Positions 5,998-7,009 of a stretch of DNA of 7,009 bases are shown in pieces. Source of the DNA: Methanobrevibacter sp. (GTDB lineage Archaea; Methanobacteriota; Methanobacteria; Methanobacteriales; Methanobacteriaceae). The position numbers and the translations under genes are program-made. Every line of letters begins with the position of its first letter. Position 1 is the first letter of the stretch. Location of the stretch: contig WRMT01000167.1 of NCBI GenBank assembly GCA_009777005.1, forward strand, positions 1 through 7,009, given 5' to 3'. The notes under the pieces are model-generated. The model did not search any database, was not told the origin of the DNA, and saw nothing but the letters and a program-made list of their open reading frames with translations.

Positions 5998-6074
5998 AAA
6001 TGGAAAAAAATACACATATTATTTTAAAATTATATGATATAAACATTTAATAAATCTTTAAATTAAATAAACAT

Positions 6075-6561
6075 TCATTTTAAACTATCTGCAAACCATA
6101 TTACTAAATTTTCTATATCAGAGGACCTTTGTAAATCATTTAACCATTTTTTAGGAATATTATCAAAACCATATAACAGTCCAGCTAATGCTCCTGTAAC
6201 ACTAGCTGTGGTGTCTGCATCTCCTCATAAATTAACTGCTTTTAAGACTGCATCATGATAATTATCTGTTGTTAATAAACACAAAATATTTGCTTTAAGT
6301 GTATCTATAACATATAGATTACTACTTATACTATTTTTATCTAGTTCGTATATGTTTTTTTGGAGCAATCTTTAAAAATAAGAAATTTCATCTAAATTAA
6401 ACTTTAAATCGTGATATTCTTCTTTAATATCATAAATTTTTTTAAAATAATTATTTAAAAATTCAGGAATATTTTTTTTATAATTTATGATAAACACTTA
6501 AAACATCTCTAATAGCTATTCCAAAAAGTATTGATTTAATAGTATAATAATTATCTCTATT
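6075..6561 (-). pseudogene. Decayed ADP-ribosylglycohydrolase (DraG/ADPRH family)
   Basis: This family removes ADP-ribose from proteins using a binuclear metal site. Reading the minus strand, YYTIKSILFGIAIRDVLSV (about 6549-6493) matches the family's N-terminal I-K-G-x-L-F-G-x-A-x-G-D-x-L-G pattern with two glycines changed. A frame change follows. The C-terminal frame reads NIPEFLNNYFKKIYDIK onward, a TAA (6372-6374), then LYVIDTLKANILCLLTTD, HDAVLKAVNL, a TGA (6225-6227), GDADTTASVTGALAGLLYGF, and a tail ending ADSLK at TGA 6075-6077. AVNLGGDADTTASVTGALAGL is the diagnostic metal-binding signature, and the TGA sits exactly on its first glycine. The usual 280-320 residues are reduced to about 160, so the catalytic middle with its N-terminal acidic metal ligands is missing. 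It is convergent with the DUF4143-type gene, 77 bp apart. Confidence 0.75.
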
Positions 6562-6858
6562 TAAACTTTTTTTATCACTTTCAAAAATGAAAAATAATGT
6601 TATGAGTAAAAATTCCACTTATTGTCTAGATTTAGATATTATACTCATTATGTTGTTGCAGTAATCCATTTTTTGGGACATTCAAAAAAGTGGTTTTGCT
6701 GTTTCGTTTTCAAACCCATTATATGTGGAGTTAAAATTTGGAATCAAAACATCTAATTTAGCATAAAAATTCCACATGGGCTGTTTTAATACAAATAAAA
6801 AATAATAGTAAATAATCGAAAGGATTTTTTGAATGTGTGATTGTAGTAATGGAATCAT
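6562..6858 (-). pseudogene. Nonsense-interrupted remnant of an unrecognised protein, in frame with the ADP-ribosylglycohydrolase relic
   Basis: From ATG 6858 one unshifted minus-strand frame runs through MIPLLQSHIQKILSIIYYYF, MWNFYAKLDVLIPNF, FENETAKPLF, a TGA (6682-6684), MSQKMDYCNNIMSIISKSRQ, a TAA (6619-6621), VEFLLITLFFIFESDKKSLN. It then enters the IKSILFGIA segment of the neighbouring relic and stops at 6478-6480. Both internal stops could replace tryptophan or similar codons by single changes. The text is protein-like, but I cannot name the family. It may be a lost upstream gene whose tail happens to share the frame, or an N-terminal extension of the ADP-ribosylglycohydrolase. No convincing ribosome binding site precedes the ATG. 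Confidence 0.4.
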
Positions 6859-6931
6859 ATGAATTTAAAATAAAAAAACCTTGAAACTTTACACCCATAT
6901 TTTTAGCAAACTATTATATTAAATTGTTATG

Positions 6932-6945
6932 AAATATAATATATT
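6932..6945 (+). promoter_or_regulatory. Candidate TATA region for the gene starting at 7000
   Basis: AAATATAATATATT is TATA-like and lies about 55-68 nt before ATG 7000, so transcription could begin near 6965 with a leader of about 35 nt that includes AGAGGT. The whole region is AT-rich, which makes such matches cheap. Confidence 0.3.
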
Positions 6946-6987
6946 AAATAATAATATAGTTACTAATTTTTATTAGAAAATATTTTG

Positions 6988-6993
6988 AGAGGT
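6988..6993 (+). promoter_or_regulatory. Ribosome binding site of the gene at the right edge
   Basis: AGAGGT stands 6 nt before ATG 7000 and marks it as a likely true start. Confidence 0.5.
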
Positions 6994-6999
6994 TTCTAT

Positions 7000-7009
7000 A
7001 TGAAGGTGT
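7000..7009 (+). CDS. Start of a gene running off the right edge
   Basis: Only ATG AAG GTG and one further base are inside the window, encoding MKV. Support comes from the spaced AGAGGT upstream and the TATA-like region before it. Nothing can be said about the product. Confidence 0.45.

Noticed and set aside
3912..6684. Alternative genetic code with TGA read as glycine or tryptophan
   Set aside because: Some TGA codons fall on expected glycine or possible tryptophan sites, but TAA and TAG also interrupt the same genes, frameshifts are frequent, and the intact genes contain no internal TGA. Ordinary pseudogene decay explains it.

Overview
The window is strongly AT-rich DNA (roughly three quarters A+T by eye). 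It most resembles an archaeon of the Methanobacteriales, such as a Methanosphaera- or Methanobrevibacter-like gut methanogen. The grounds are the base composition, a small stand-alone PRC-barrel protein, AGGAG/GGTGG-type ribosome binding sites with TATA-like boxes upstream, and two methanogen-typical AAA-ATPase/PD-(D/E)XK-nuclease fusion genes. The assignment is inferred from protein style, not from a marker gene.

Layout. Positions 1-178 hold the decayed 3' end of an unrecognised gene. A 526-residue DUF1703-type ATPase/nuclease-fold protein lies on the minus strand (240-1820). A 50-bp tandem repeat (1857-2075) sits directly in its promoter region. After a gene-free AT-rich stretch, a PRC-barrel protein lies on the plus strand (2491-2832). 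From about 3035 to 4154 the minus strand is a gene graveyard: an AbrB/VapB-type antitoxin with three nonsense codons, a frameshifted PIN-domain (VapC-type) toxin, and an unidentified frameshifted remnant. Next comes poly-T/poly-A rich DNA and a second copy of the gene tail seen at the left end (4517-4548). An array of 23-bp direct repeats (4560-4674) leads into a 428-residue DUF4143-type ATPase (4711-5997, plus). On the minus strand, 6075-6858 carries the remains of an ADP-ribosylglycohydrolase and of whatever preceded it. A new plus-strand gene begins at 7000 and runs off the window.

How it fits together. Only three genes are intact or nearly so, and at least four others are eroded by nonsense codons and frameshifts. 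Both ATPase/nuclease-fold genes are preceded by tandem repeats whose units contain TATA-like sequences, and both lie near a copy of the same 32-nt gene tail. This suggests mobile or addiction-type accessory genes in a decaying island. The DUF1703 protein is an uninterrupted frame but appears to have lost both its Walker A glycine and its nuclease lysine, so it may be in the first stage of the same decay. The PRC-barrel gene looks like the only ordinary housekeeping-type gene here.
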